A DNA stretch of 64,000 bases from Phytopythium helicoides (GCA_024867545.1 JANFNE010000001.1:620001-684000), one strand, 5' to 3'; counted from the first letter of the stretch, positions 1-9,369 are shown. Made by a program: numbers and translations. The notes: generated by a model not told the origin, from the letters alone.

Positions 1-437
1 TGCGGCAGACGCTGCTTGAGGTCTGTCTGCGGCACGCCGTTGTAAGTGACGGCACCGTCGAGCGTGACGTTCTTGTCCATGGGGAATCTCCCGCTGAGAA
101 GCTTCATGAGGGAGGACTTGCCAGATCCTGGCTGTCCGAGGATGAGGGTCATGGATCCGGGTTTGAGTACGCCGCTGACGTTTCGGAGGATGTGTTTCTT
201 GACGACGGAGGATTTGGTCGGCACGAACGCCTTCTTGAGGACGTTGGGGATGGTGGGGAGTTCGAACGCGTCGTCGTTGGAGAGCACCTTGACGTCTGCG
301 GAGATGGATATGTTGTCGAATCGGACCTCCATTTGTGGGAGTTGTTTCCCCATGGCAGCCTCGAGTCTTGACGCGAGGTGGTCGTGGAAGCTGTGTGGAT
401 CGCCGGCTACGGCCTTGAGACTGGTCGTGGTAGACAT
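1..437 (-). CDS. PDR-type ABCG transporter, N-terminal part (runs off left edge)
   Basis: This is the first 145 codons of a pleiotropic-drug-resistance ABC transporter, a plasma-membrane efflux pump that uses ATP. The ATG at 437 opens the same frame as the fuller copy at 35827, exactly 35,390 bases away, with no indel between the two coding stretches. The N-terminal domain and the first nucleotide-binding domain's Walker A (GQPGSGKSS) are present; the rest lies outside the window. Only scattered substitutions separate it from the second copy after the first ten or so codons, so it is a recent duplicate. Whether the remainder of the gene is intact cannot be seen. Confidence 0.85.
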   Translation of the reverse strand, partial: MSTTTSLKAVAGDPHSFHDHLASRLEAAMGKQLPQMEVRFDNISISADVKVLSNDDAFELPTIPNVLKKAFVPTKSSVVKKHILRNVSGVLKPGSMTLILGQPGSGKSSLMKLLSGRFPMDKNVTLDGAVTYNGVPQTDLKQRLP

Positions 438-1464
438 CGCGTTGGGGTTTGCTTGAACTGCTGGACTTGATTTAGTGTTTTGGAGCTCGAAGTTGTGGGC
501 TGCAGGTGGAAGATTGAGAACTGGTCGATGGCTCCGAGCTTGCTCGGCAGTTGTCTTTTTTTCCACCAGAAGTGACATGGTGGCCCAATGCTGTTTACCC
601 TCGCGACTTTGGCAGCAATCTTCTGAGAATTGAAGCAATTGGATTGGCTGAACGATAATCCGGATTTGTCCGGATAAAACCTTTTGGTCGTCAATCGACG
701 ATCGCAATCTTTGAAAAATGAAGTGATTTGATTTGTCAAATATAGATTACATGCACTCCAGATGATTGCTTCCGGACAACATGTATACCAATACAGCGTC
801 ATCACGAAAAGTTATCCGAAAATATCCGGATGAACGGCATCAACAGTCTGTGACGCGCGCAAACGACACCAAGCCAAAAGCATCCACAAGCCCACACCAG
901 TTGCTCGGATTTTACCTCAAGAGGCCTTAGTCTTGCGAAGGAAGTCACTTCGAACACGCGAGGATCCCAAAAGAAAAACATGGATTGATACGAACTCGCC
1001 GACCCTGAACTCAAGTGACAGCGTTGACGGTGGCAACGACGACATCTTGTAGAGTAATAATCACGAAGTCGCTGAAAGTGCTGTAGCTACTCGAATTGCC
1101 AAGCCAAATGAACCTAGCTCAACTCTACCCCAAGTCACTATCCGACCACTGAAGTGCTTCAATGAGTGAGAAAGCGCCTGGGGGTATCTCAATTGTGAGC
1201 AAGATGGCCCTGCCGATGAGGCATTGTCATAATCGTATCGATGGTTGCGTTGCTGATCTCTCACGCACTCTCTATAGGACGGTACGCACGAGAGTGCAGA
1301 TTTCTGATCCTGCACTTGCGCCGCGTCTCCTCTGCCAACATGCCAGCTATTAGTGTCGTCAACTTGGAGCGACCCTGGCTGCCTGGCTGCGAGGCTTGCT
1401 GCCTGTGAGGGTCTAACGTGCGCTACCAAGTTGAGGACAGCTTGCGCGCTCGATTTCCAATATT
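438..1464. repeat. Duplicated upstream region of the PDR transporter gene
   Basis: This stretch holds no convincing gene. From about 640 to 1406 it closely matches 36100-36893, upstream of the second PDR copy, in the same orientation. A block of about 27 bases near 36331 is missing here, and another small indel lies near 1244. Together with the coding part (1-437) this gives a segmental duplication of at least 1.4 kb. The match stops at about 1406, shortly before the Fanzor element begins at 1465. It presumably carries the transporter promoter, but I recognise no specific site. Confidence 0.75.
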
Positions 1465-1465
1465 A

Positions 1466-1485
1466 ATGGCCGGGGTACCCGGCAT
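1466..1485 (+). repeat. Left terminal inverted-repeat-like end of Fanzor element A
   Basis: The end reads ATGGCCGGGGTACCCGGCAT. It is nearly the reverse complement of 4105-4126, differing by one substitution and a two-base gap region. It also folds on itself, as GCCGGG and CCCGGC pair around a 3-base loop. The same sequence lies at the start of the split copy (about 31557-31576, minus strand). Confidence 0.7.
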
Positions 1486-1633
1486 TGGCGCTGGGGTCGA
1501 TGGTCACAAAACCTCCATTTCTACATTCACCCTTGTCATCACAACATCAAAGTAAACTCTCACTCAACCGAAAAACGTGGAAAAGGAGACGTGAAACTAA
1601 ATAAACCTGTGGTTACGGCAAGAAAGTTACGTA

Positions 1634-1693
1634 AGTACCGTGAGTTATGCTCTTGAAGACAGGTGTGTCTTCAAGAGCGTAACTTACGGTACT
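1634..1693 (+). other. 60-nt near-perfect hairpin inside the Fanzor element 5' region
   Basis: Two 28-base arms pair around a 4-base loop. The only two DNA mismatches would be G-U pairs in RNA transcribed from the plus strand, so the RNA stem is fully paired. The same hairpin is kept in the split copy at 31349-31408. It lies about 310 bases upstream of the Fanzor start codon. It could be a regulatory RNA structure, a small-RNA source or a transposition signal; the sequence alone does not decide. Confidence 0.8.
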
Positions 1694-2000
1694 GCCTAAT
1701 TGACAAGCTGGCAGCGCAGTTCATCAGCTTGCGCGATGCCATCCTCCAGCGATGACAACAGCACTGCATTGACACTTCGTATTGCTTGTTGAAGATGCCA
1801 TAGGAAGGATCTCCAGAGCTCCATCATGAGCCACGGCAAGCTAGTAAAGCGGCCTTTGCAGCTCTGCCTGCATACACGTAAATGGGCATGATGAGACAAT
1901 AGCATGTTTTGAATTGGCAAGCGCCCACTCGCTCTCGAACGGCAACGAACGAAAGCGGCTGCCGACCCTGATCTCCATACTCACAGTGTAATTTGCCACC

Positions 2001-4103
2001 ATGGCAAACAAGCGCGCTCGATCGGGCACGGAGGGCGATCCAGGTCCCCGGCGAGGCAGGTCCAAGACCAGTCAAGCTGCCGCAGGGCTACGCAGATCCA
2101 CAATGAGAAGAACTGCTTCCGCAACTCGTCGAGGTCGGTCCAAGACAACACGTGCAGCTGGTCCGACGTCAGGCGATGCTAGGTCTAAAAGGAAGAAGCG
2201 CAGTGCAGAACCACGCAAGAGTCAGTCAAAGAGGCGACGAGCCGAAGTCGAAGCTCGTGACGCAGCTAACGCCAAGTCCTCGCTTGTGTGCGTCAAGACG
2301 TCGCTCAAGGCGTTTTGCAAGAGCGATGAGGCCATGACTTTGCCGTGGGAGTCCGTGCTGGCGGATATGGGCCAGGCCGTGCTGGAGGCTTACGTCCTCG
2401 CCAACATCCACGCCGTGCGGATGTGTCAGCTGGGCGATGCAGTGGAGCCACTCAACCAGGTCTTCTTCTACAGATGCCTATCGTGTGTTTGCAACGCCAA
2501 CTCCACACTCGTGTCTCCTGCATTCCAGCAATCAGTCACGCTGTACAACACTTGGCGAGGTGAGGATGCTCGACGTGCAAGCAACCGGCATATTACCGCT
2601 GGGTGGCAGCAGAACGCATCCCAAATGATGGCCACTAACACCAAGAACGTGATCGTACGCAACTTCTACCGTCGCTTTCACCGTCACATCAAGCGGGTCT
2701 ATGACATGAATGGTGCTGAGGCCTACGTCATGATCAAGAGCATCCTGGACCCTGTCTACAACGGCAACGATACCGAGGTGCAGGCTTGGCGAGAGCAGAT
2801 CCCGCGCAACGAGAGCGGCTACTTGTCCGACGAGGCTAACAGATTGCTTCCTCTCACCTACATGATTCTGACCGACATTGAGGAGAGGAATCGCCGGTTT
2901 CAGCATCGACAGGACATCCCAGAGGTCCGCACGTTCAGTCTCCTGCCGACAAAGAATGGGTTCAAGTGCTCGCACTTCAAGATGTGCAAGACGGCGCTCC
3001 ACAGCCTACTTCTACGTGCTGGTGTTCGGGTGCCTCCTCTAGGTGACGATTGGAATGCTGTCGCGGACGATTGGTGGCACAGTCTCTTCAATATCGAGAA
3101 GTTTGAAACAGCCAACAAGAAGTTCGCAGGAGAGATCGTGACGGACGGAAAGGCTGTCAGCATTGTCATGCGGAAAACCCATCCGGCGACAGACCGCCCA
3201 CTTCGGGAAGAAGACTACGATGTCATGTGGGGCCTAGATCCTGGCAGACGAGATCTGTTTGTAGCAACCAACCAGGACGGCGAGACTATCCACTGCTCTT
3301 CTCGTGAGTTCTACGAGGATGCTCGCTACCACAAGAGCAACCAGAAAATAGCTTGCTGGAAGGAGCGGCGTCCCGACATTTTGGCGGCCGAGCGTCAGAT
3401 GCCGTCGAAGAAGACCGCGTCGCTCGAGCTGCTGGAAACGTACACACGATACGTTATTCCACGTATGGAAAACCTGCTAGGAATTTCACGGGCGAAGGGA
3501 TTCCGCAACTTGCGTTTTGGACGGTACATCTTTGCGCAGAAGAAGCTTCATGAACTATGTCGGAGACTGACCCAGCAAGCTGGCAGACGAACGGTGGTTG
3601 GATTTGGAGATTGGAGCAATACCGATTACTCTGGACTCATCAAGAAGTGCCCCGCGGGGCCGGTCAAAAGACTGGAGCACACGTTGAGAAACTACTGTCG
3701 TGTACAACCAATTGATGAGTTTCGCACCAGCAAGCTTCACTCACGTTGCCACCGGCAACTAGAATACCAGTACAGTCTCCGCCTCTGCAAGGTCAAGAAC
3801 AGCACGGACAAGGAATGGCGGACGTGCAAGGTTTATAGTGTGCTCCATTGTCGATCCAATGGCTGTTTTGGTACTACTGTGAACCGCGACGTCAACGCCT
3901 CGAAGAACATGCTGATGCTTCTCTTCTACATGCTCCGTGGTCAACCAAGACCTAACGTTTTTTTTGCCGAGCGCCAACTTAACACATCAGGGGTCACACA
4001 GTGTCTGCAGGTGCGCTCAGCGTTGCCCGCAGATAGCACTGTATACTCAGGCATTGTTGCAATTTCACTGGGTTCCATTCCCAGTCATCGTCTTTTATCG
4101 TAG
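2001..4103 (+). CDS. Fanzor RNA-guided nuclease (eukaryotic TnpB homologue)
   Basis: A 700-residue protein starts at an ATG in an ideal Kozak context (GCCACCATGG). Residues 1-85 are very basic with KRKKR and KRRR clusters, fitting the nuclear localisation signals that Fanzors gained over bacterial TnpB. The RuvC-like nuclease motifs are visible: Asp413 in GLDPGRRD, a GFGDWS block at 534-538, and Asp630 in the TnpB-typical NRDVNASKN. Between the last two lies a Cys/His cluster (TSKLHSRCHRQ, then HCRSNGC) like the TnpB zinc finger. A candidate second acidic residue is Glu559. Compared with the split copy, an 8-T rather than 6-T tract at 3958-3965 lengthens the C-terminus by about 45 residues into the element's 3' end. 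It is known that this family cuts DNA guided by an RNA from the element's 3' end; activity here is inferred. Confidence 0.85.
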   Translation: MANKRARSGTEGDPGPRRGRSKTSQAAAGLRRSTMRRTASATRRGRSKTTRAAGPTSGDARSKRKKRSAEPRKSQSKRRRAEVEARDAANAKSSLVCVKTSLKAFCKSDEAMTLPWESVLADMGQAVLEAYVLANIHAVRMCQLGDAVEPLNQVFFYRCLSCVCNANSTLVSPAFQQSVTLYNTWRGEDARRASNRHITAGWQQNASQMMATNTKNVIVRNFYRRFHRHIKRVYDMNGAEAYVMIKSILDPVYNGNDTEVQAWREQIPRNESGYLSDEANRLLPLTYMILTDIEERNRRFQHRQDIPEVRTFSLLPTKNGFKCSHFKMCKTALHSLLLRAGVRVPPLGDDWNAVADDWWHSLFNIEKFETANKKFAGEIVTDGKAVSIVMRKTHPATDRPLREEDYDVMWGLDPGRRDLFVATNQDGETIHCSSREFYEDARYHKSNQKIACWKERRPDILAAERQMPSKKTASLELLETYTRYVIPRMENLLGISRAKGFRNLRFGRYIFAQKKLHELCRRLTQQAGRRTVVGFGDWSNTDYSGLIKKCPAGPVKRLEHTLRNYCRVQPIDEFRTSKLHSRCHRQLEYQYSLRLCKVKNSTDKEWRTCKVYSVLHCRSNGCFGTTVNRDVNASKNMLMLLFYMLRGQPRPNVFFAERQLNTSGVTQCLQVRSALPADSTVYSGIVAISLGSIPSHRLLS

Positions 4104-4156
4104 GATGCCGGGTTTACCACGGCCATACCCGCGAGCCGAAGGCGAGTGCTAGCAAT
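4030..4156 (+). ncRNA. Candidate guide-RNA scaffold (omega/fRNA) at the Fanzor element 3' end
   Basis: The last 120 or so bases of the element are conserved in both copies. They contain a clean hairpin at 4067-4085 (ACTGGG, 7-base loop, CCCAGT) and the GC-rich end repeat at 4105-4126. The stretch overlaps the end of the Fanzor gene, as TnpB and Fanzor guide RNAs often do. If transcribed through 4156, the guide would be the flanking DNA, which differs between the copies. This is an inference from position and structure; no promoter or processing site was identified. Confidence 0.45.
4105..4126 (+). repeat. Right inverted-repeat-like end of Fanzor element A
   Basis: Its reverse complement, ATGGCCGTGGTAAACCCGGCAT, matches the left end at 1466-1485. 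The identical 22 bases occur inverted in the split copy at 6657-6678. Thirty further bases up to 4156 are also shared, so this repeat is subterminal on the right side. Confidence 0.65.
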
Positions 4157-6626
4157 ATTTATATTCAGCTCAGAGTTCAGAACTTGAAGGTGACGTATCC
4201 ACATTGCCGAGGGTTGGCTTGGCAACCGCGCGCTGTTGTGAAGTGGACCAGTGAGTAGCGCGATTGCACCGCACTCCCGGCAAGTTCCGAGTACCAAAAC
4301 GCACAGGGGGTGGTCGGCGTCGGGACGGTAGATGGAGGGGCATCGATCTGCTCAGTGGTTCTGTATCTGTGACAAGTGGCAATAGCTTGTCGACGAGCAG
4401 CTCGGTGTTGATCTCGACACACGGCGTTGCGAGCAGCAGCAGTAGTAGCAGCGGCAACATGACCGTGACGAGTGGCGACTCTGGCGCATCGAGCGGGCCA
4501 GTGTGCAGTGGAAGCGGATTGTCGACGTCGGCTGTTGCTGGCAAGATCGAGGTTGCGGGAGGATCGTCCGTGAGCGGTAGCATATTGAGCGGTGCGAGCG
4601 AGTCGACGAAAAATGGAGCAGTGAGTGTGGGTTCAAGTTCTGCGATGGGTGCCGTGGAGAGAGGTCTGTGTCACCTCAATGTCGGGAGATAACTTGAAGG
4701 AAGCACGTTGGTGGCGATTGCAATCAGCAGGATGGGTAGTTGTGAGTCGTCATCTGTGGCGGGGTGTTGCGAAAGTGGTAGGAGCGGTGACTAGATGCTC
4801 CGACAGTAGCAGCAGTGGAGCATTCGGCTGCTTGTGAATCCTGAGCAGCATCACAACGACAAGCTGGACCAGCGTTGCCACTGAGTGCTGGCTTTGCGTG
4901 CAGCGCCGGAGGCGTCATGTCTCTGACAAATGGAAGTAGCTACAGTTCGATGGGTGTCTGGTATCTACCGCCTATATGCCCTCATTCGATCGGACGAGGC
5001 TCTATTGCGATCAATTTTGCTGAGTGATCTTACACTCATCGAACCCTGTAAGCGAGGGTGTTGCAGCGATTCATGCCGTCTCAGAGCATTGTCGAAGAAT
5101 GGAATTCTAAACTAAGTGTGTCGATGTCATAGGTAGCATCGCAGTATGTGGGGTTCCAAGCAAACGATATAATCAGTGTTAGACGCTGAGAGAGCTCGCG
5201 CCGGAGATATACGGTGCGCGCCACAGTTCATTTCCCATTGGGAGGGATGTCATGAACGACTTCAACTTGCACTCTCGGCAAGGTCGCACCATTCGAGTCC
5301 AAGCGTTCCTTCCTCAGTCGTGAATTTACAAGATGGAGCCCAAGCGGCCGCATTTCCCGGCTCACGACCCGGGGCCATACCTCCAGCCTCCAGACCCTTC
5401 CAAGGCCTTCGCCGCGGCGACATCGGAGTCTGTCAAGCCAGCGGCAGGGATGATCGGACACGAAGGGTGTCAAGCGCAAACGTATCCAAGTCAAGGGAGC
5501 CACGCGTGGCTTCACGACGTGCACGAGTTTGAGGGAGTGCGCTGTGCTTCCACTTGGGCAGTCCTATTTCAAGACAGAAAGACTGCGGGAGCACCCTGCC
5601 TTCGTCCTGGAAACTCTCCAAGCGCGGGATCGTCGCAGCTCGAGATCATCGACGTGCGGCGCTACCAGTTATCGGGCGTTTTCCAGCGACCACACGCGCA
5701 GCACAAGAAGCGCCGCCTTCGTCTCGGAGACCTGTCGGCAGGGACTTTGCGGTTGCTGCAGCAGCAGTAGCAGTAGGTTTCCTGCTGGCGCTACAGGCTC
5801 AAGGGGACTTTGGTTCTTCAGCCATTCTGTTGCGCATAGTCTTTGCTCGGTAGGTCGACAACATGCACTTTGATTGATTCTAGAACGTATCCATTCGGGG
5901 ACTTCGTGATGTGTTGTTGACCAAGTCTAAATGGCTGATCGACTGACTGGCTGGCGGACTGACCGGCTGACCGACTGAGTGCGTGGCCCATGTACGTGAT
6001 CGGTCATCACAACTGTACGATGATGTGCTGACTAAATCAGCTTGACGCCAACGTAATCATCTCGCACCACTATTGCTGGCAAATATAGTAACCAGCTAAC
6101 GCATTTCAAACCGGATATCCGGCAGCGGCTCTAATAGGCAAGCTACCCAGCCTGCAAAGCTCCTTCAACCAGAAATCGTGGTGTTCATGCCTTGTCAGGC
6201 ACGCCCACCATCAGGACGCTGGAAGTGACCATTAACATTCCGTAGAGTTTCCTTACGCGTCCACCTCGAAGTGGGGGCACAGGTTCGCGTATTGCTCTAG
6301 TCGATCTCGACGGTGTGGTGAGGCGGGTTTTTGCTTCTCGAGGGAGATGAAAACTGAGGTTCCTAACTTGTCGGAATATCGAGAATGCTCGGTCCAGCAG
6401 CATCCACGCGCTCGATTTGAGCACGGGCGATTGGGTTCCGCCTTAAATAGGAGTCAATACCCCGCGTAAGGGGCTGAGTTTCGGGTTACAAATCTGAACT
6501 TGGAGGGTATTTCGGGTCGTGCCTCGCGCAGACGAGTTAATGAATCAAACATACCGGATGTTATCATCATCATCCAAGCGCTCGATGCTCGGACTTCATT
6601 CTTGTGAATCATCTCGCTCAAATTAG
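4157..6626. other. Region without an intact gene between the two Fanzor elements
   Basis: About 2.5 kb hold no gene I can support. The left part (4330-4690) is a relic of a Ser/Gly-rich repeat protein, listed separately. Open frames at 5333-5770 and 5554-5853 are short, lie in different frames and resemble nothing I know; one ends in an Ala/Val/Leu-rich stretch that could be a membrane segment. Around 5930-5975 there is a short CTGA/CTGG repeat. The rest is low-information sequence with many stops. Confidence 0.6.
4330..4690 (+). pseudogene. Relic of a Ser/Gly-rich repeat protein
   Basis: An open frame at 4264-4692 translates to repeated Ser/Gly/Thr/Val blocks such as GSVSVTSGNS, NMTVTSGDSG and SVSGSILSGA. 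Traces of the same pattern (SLTNGSS) continue near 4920 after stops. Large secreted or surface proteins with this kind of beta-repeat exist in oomycetes, so this looks like a fragment of one. No start, signal peptide or end is visible, and the match is by style rather than by a named domain. Confidence 0.35.
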
Positions 6627-8202
6627 ATTGCTAGCACTCGTCTTCGGCTCGCGGGTATGGCCGTGGTAAACCCGGCATCCTACGATAAAAGACGATGACT
6701 GGGAATGGAACCCAGTGAAATTGCAACAATGCCTGAGTATACAGTGCTATCTGCGGGCAACGTTGAGCGCACCTGCAGACACTTTGTGGCCCCTGATGTG
6801 TTAGGTTGGCGCTCGGCAAAAAACGTTAGGCCTTGGTTGACCACGGAGCATGTAGAAGAGAAGCATCAGCATGTTCTTCGAGGCGTTGACGTCGCGGTTC
6901 ACAGTAGTACCAAAACAGCCATTGGATCGACAATGGAGCACACTATAAACCTTGCACGTCCGCCATTCCTTGTCCGTGCTGTTCTTGACCTTGCAGAGGC
7001 GGAGACTGTACTGGTATTCTAGTTGCCGGTGGCAACGTGAGTGAAGCTTGCTGGTGCGAAACTCATCAATTGGTTGTACACGACAGTAGTTTCTCAACGT
7101 GTGCTCCAGTCTTTTGACCGGCCCCGCGGGGCACTTCTTGATGAGTCCAGAGTAATCGGTATTGCTCCAATCTCCAAATCCAACCACCGTTCGCCTGCCT
7201 GCTTGCTGGGTCAGTCTCCGACATAGTTCATGAAGCTTCTTCTGCGCAAAGATGTACCGTCCAAAACGCAGGTTGCGGAATCCCTTCGCCCGTGAAATTC
7301 CTAGCAGGTTTTCCATACGTGGAATAACGTATCGTGTGTACGTTTCCAGCAACTCGAGCGACGCGGTCTTCTTCGACGGCATCTGACGCTCGGCCGTCAA
7401 AATGTCGGGACGCCGCTCCTTCCAGCAAGCTATTTTCTGGTTGCTCTTGTGGTAGCGAGCATCCTCGTAGAACTCACGAGAAGATATGACGAATGCGCGC
7501 TTGCTTGCTAATTGCAAAGTGATTAGCAGGCCCTCAGGTCCTTACATACAAGCTAGTCCTCCTAGGCGCTCCTAGTGAGGCGTCACCCTGACTCCATACA
7601 ATGCTATGTATCCAATATGCAGATTCCTCCGAGATGCTTGCCCTCACTGCCCTGCAGTATGCGGAGATTCCTTGGTGACCATCCCGAACGCCACGCTCCA
7701 GATTCCTGTATCGCACCCACTGCAGTTGGCCGAGGCTGACGTATTCCACCACAGAAGAGCAGTGGATAGTCTCGCCGTCCTGGTTGGTTGCTACAAACAG
7801 ATCTCGTCTGCCAGGATCTAGGCCCCACATGACATCGTAGTCTTCTTCCCTAAGTGGGCGGTCTGTCGCCGGATGGGTTTTCCGCATGACGATGCTGACA
7901 GCCTTTCCGTCCGTCATGATCTCTCCTGCGAACTTCTTGTTGGCTGTTTCAAACTTCTCGATATTGAAGAGACTGTGCCACCAATCGTTTGCGACAGCAT
8001 TCCAATCGTCACCTAAAGGAGGCACACAAACACCAGCACGTAGAAGTAGGCTGTGGAGCGCCATCTTGCACATCTTGAAGTGCGAGCACTTGAACCCATT
8101 CTTTGTCGGCAGGTACGGACCTCTGGGATGTCCTGTCGATGCTGAAACCGGCGATTCCTCTCCTCAATGTCGGTCAGAATCATGTAGGTGAGAGGAAGCA
8201 AT
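6627..8202 (-). pseudogene. 3' half of a split, decayed Fanzor element (copy B)
   Basis: On the minus strand this matches the 3' part of the intact Fanzor gene from the codons for LPLTYMILTD to the end, plus the element's right end with the same hairpin (6698-6716) and end repeat (6657-6678). It is broken in three ways. It lacks the 5' half, which lies at 30200-31577. A 10-base deletion near 8115 shifts the frame. An insertion of about 274 bases at 7485-7758 interrupts the gene just before REFYED. The catalytic motifs GLDPGRRD and NRDVNASKN are still readable. The element ends at 6627, after which the flank differs from that of copy A. Confidence 0.85.
7485..7758. mobile_element. Small insertion in the split Fanzor gene, flanked by a 6-base direct repeat
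   Basis: Copy A runs straight from the HCSS codons to REFYED. Here about 268 unrelated bases intervene, with AGAAGA at 7479-7484 and again at 7753-7758. This is what a small non-autonomous insertion with a 6-base target duplication would leave. It has no long inverted repeats that I can see and lacks GT-AG ends, so an intron is unlikely. Confidence 0.5.
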
Positions 8203-8210
8203 TCTCTGAA

Positions 8211-8224
8211 TTCGTAGTTCGAAC
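8211..8224 (+). repeat. 5' subterminal inverted repeat, Helentron 1
   Basis: TTCGTAGTTCGAAC is the exact inverse of 18877-18890. The following bases (GAAGTGAGAACTATC) also correspond to the start of Helentron 2, so the terminus is conserved for about 30 bases. Confidence 0.8.
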
Positions 8225-8287
8225 GAAGTGAGAACTATCGTAGGCGATGGTTTCGAAAGGCCTCGGACGACATTTTGGACGACACGT

Positions 8288-8328
8288 CTGCCGCAACGGA
8301 GCCGCAACTTGCCGCAACATCCTGCACC
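8288..8328 (+). promoter_or_regulatory. Direct decamer repeats near the Helentron 1 5' end
   Basis: Three to four imperfect copies of a TGCCGCAACT-like decamer begin about 77 bases from the terminus. Helentron 2 has the same motif, as perfect 10-base units, at almost the same distance (19001-19040). A binding site for the Rep protein is a plausible role; this is inferred only from position and conservation. Confidence 0.5.
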
Positions 8329-8787
8329 GTAAGCGAATGTCGCTTGTCTGCGGCCGTGTATCGTTCAAGCGACCTTCCGATGAGGTGGTCCACGTCCAAT
8401 CCTCGACACGCAGCCAATCAGCGGCGTCCCCGACCGAAAGACCCGTCCCGCAGAGCGAAAAAGAAGCATCCGTGGGGCGCAGCCGGCGTCCCGCCGCGGC
8501 AGCGGCGGCCGGCACCGCAGCGGCACTGCACCGGCGCAGCGACGGCCGTCCCGTTCCGTTCCGTCCCGTCCTCGGTCAACGTCGTTCTACTGCCGTCGCG
8601 TCCGTCCGCGTGCCGTCCACGGGCGCGGGCGCGGACGCGTGCGCGCGCGAGAGAGAGATCGCGAGCGCGTCGACCACCCTCGACGCTGGACGGGCACAGC
8701 CCCTCCCGCACACGTACGAGCAGCGAGCAAGCCACAGCAACTGCAATGGGGGTGCGTGTGCGTGTGTGGGTCGGCCCGGCCGGCTGT

Positions 8788-9240
8788 CCACGGCGTCCGT
8801 GGCTGACGGACGGTATTTGCTCGTGAACAGGTACGCGCGGTGCTGCCGACCCGAAAGCTGCGGGACGGCCGTGACGAGCAGCGAGCGGCGGCACGGAGCG
8901 ACCCGAAAGCTGCAGGACGGCCGTGACGAGCAGCGCGAGTGGCCGGTGCGTGCGTGGGTTGGCCGGTTGTCCACGGCGTCCGTGGCTGACGGACGGCGTT
9001 TGCTCGTGAACAGGTACGCGCGGTGCCGCCGACCCGAAAGCTGCGGGACGGCCATGACGAGCAGCGCGAGTGGCCGGTGCGTGGGTGGGTTGGCCGGTTG
9101 TCCACGGCGTCCGTGGCTGACGGACGGCGTTTGCTCGTGAACAGGTACGCGCGGTGCCGCCGACCCGAGACGGACCGCCATAGCACCGAGCGACCCGAAA
9201 GCTGCGGGACGGCCGTGACGAGCAGGTAGCAGTTGCAGCA
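8788..9240. repeat. Tandem repeats with a CCACGG-CGT-CCGTGG palindrome, Helentron 1
   Basis: Units of about 131-183 bases repeat between the 5' terminus and the end of the Rep-helicase gene. Each of three units carries the same 15-base hairpin (8788-8802, 8971-8985, 9102-9116), followed by a GACGGCGTTTGCTCGTGAACAG-like block (given in part) and CCCGAAAGCTGC. No protein is encoded convincingly. Helentron 2 has a different tandem repeat in the same place. Confidence 0.75.
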
Positions 9241-9369
9241 CGGTGCGTGAAACTTCGCGCGCCGAGGATGTTCCTTTGGTATTGACGGCGTTTGCTCATG
9301 AACAGGTGCGCGACTGTAAGTGTTGCTGCAAGTCAGCGACGGTGATTTGATCGGCGCTGTATGTATTCG

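Larger units (their letters stand above)
1465..4156 (+). mobile_element. Fanzor (TnpB-like) element, copy A, complete
   Basis: The limits are set by comparison with the second, split copy: both share sequence from 1465 on the left and up to 4156 on the right, then diverge abruptly. It carries one gene, a Fanzor nuclease, and no recognisable transposase. The ends form an imperfect inverted repeat (1466-1485 against 4105-4126), although the shared sequence continues 30 bases past the right repeat. No target-site duplication is convincing. Known Fanzor and TnpB elements commonly end in the guide-RNA scaffold, with the guide read from flanking DNA; the right end here would fit that. Confidence 0.75.

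Noticed and set aside
4150..4165. Target-site duplication CAATATT around Fanzor element A
   Set aside because: CAAT belongs to the element end, as the split copy has it too, leaving only a few AT-rich bases in common.
4157..4170. TTATATTCAG shared by the flanks of the Fanzor element and of Helentron 2 (29523-29534)
   Set aside because: Ten AT-rich bases may match by chance, and no longer similarity follows.
8788..9240. CRISPR-like array
   Set aside because: Repeats and spacers are both repeated, unit lengths vary from 131 to 183 bases, and the host is eukaryotic; it is a transposon tandem repeat.
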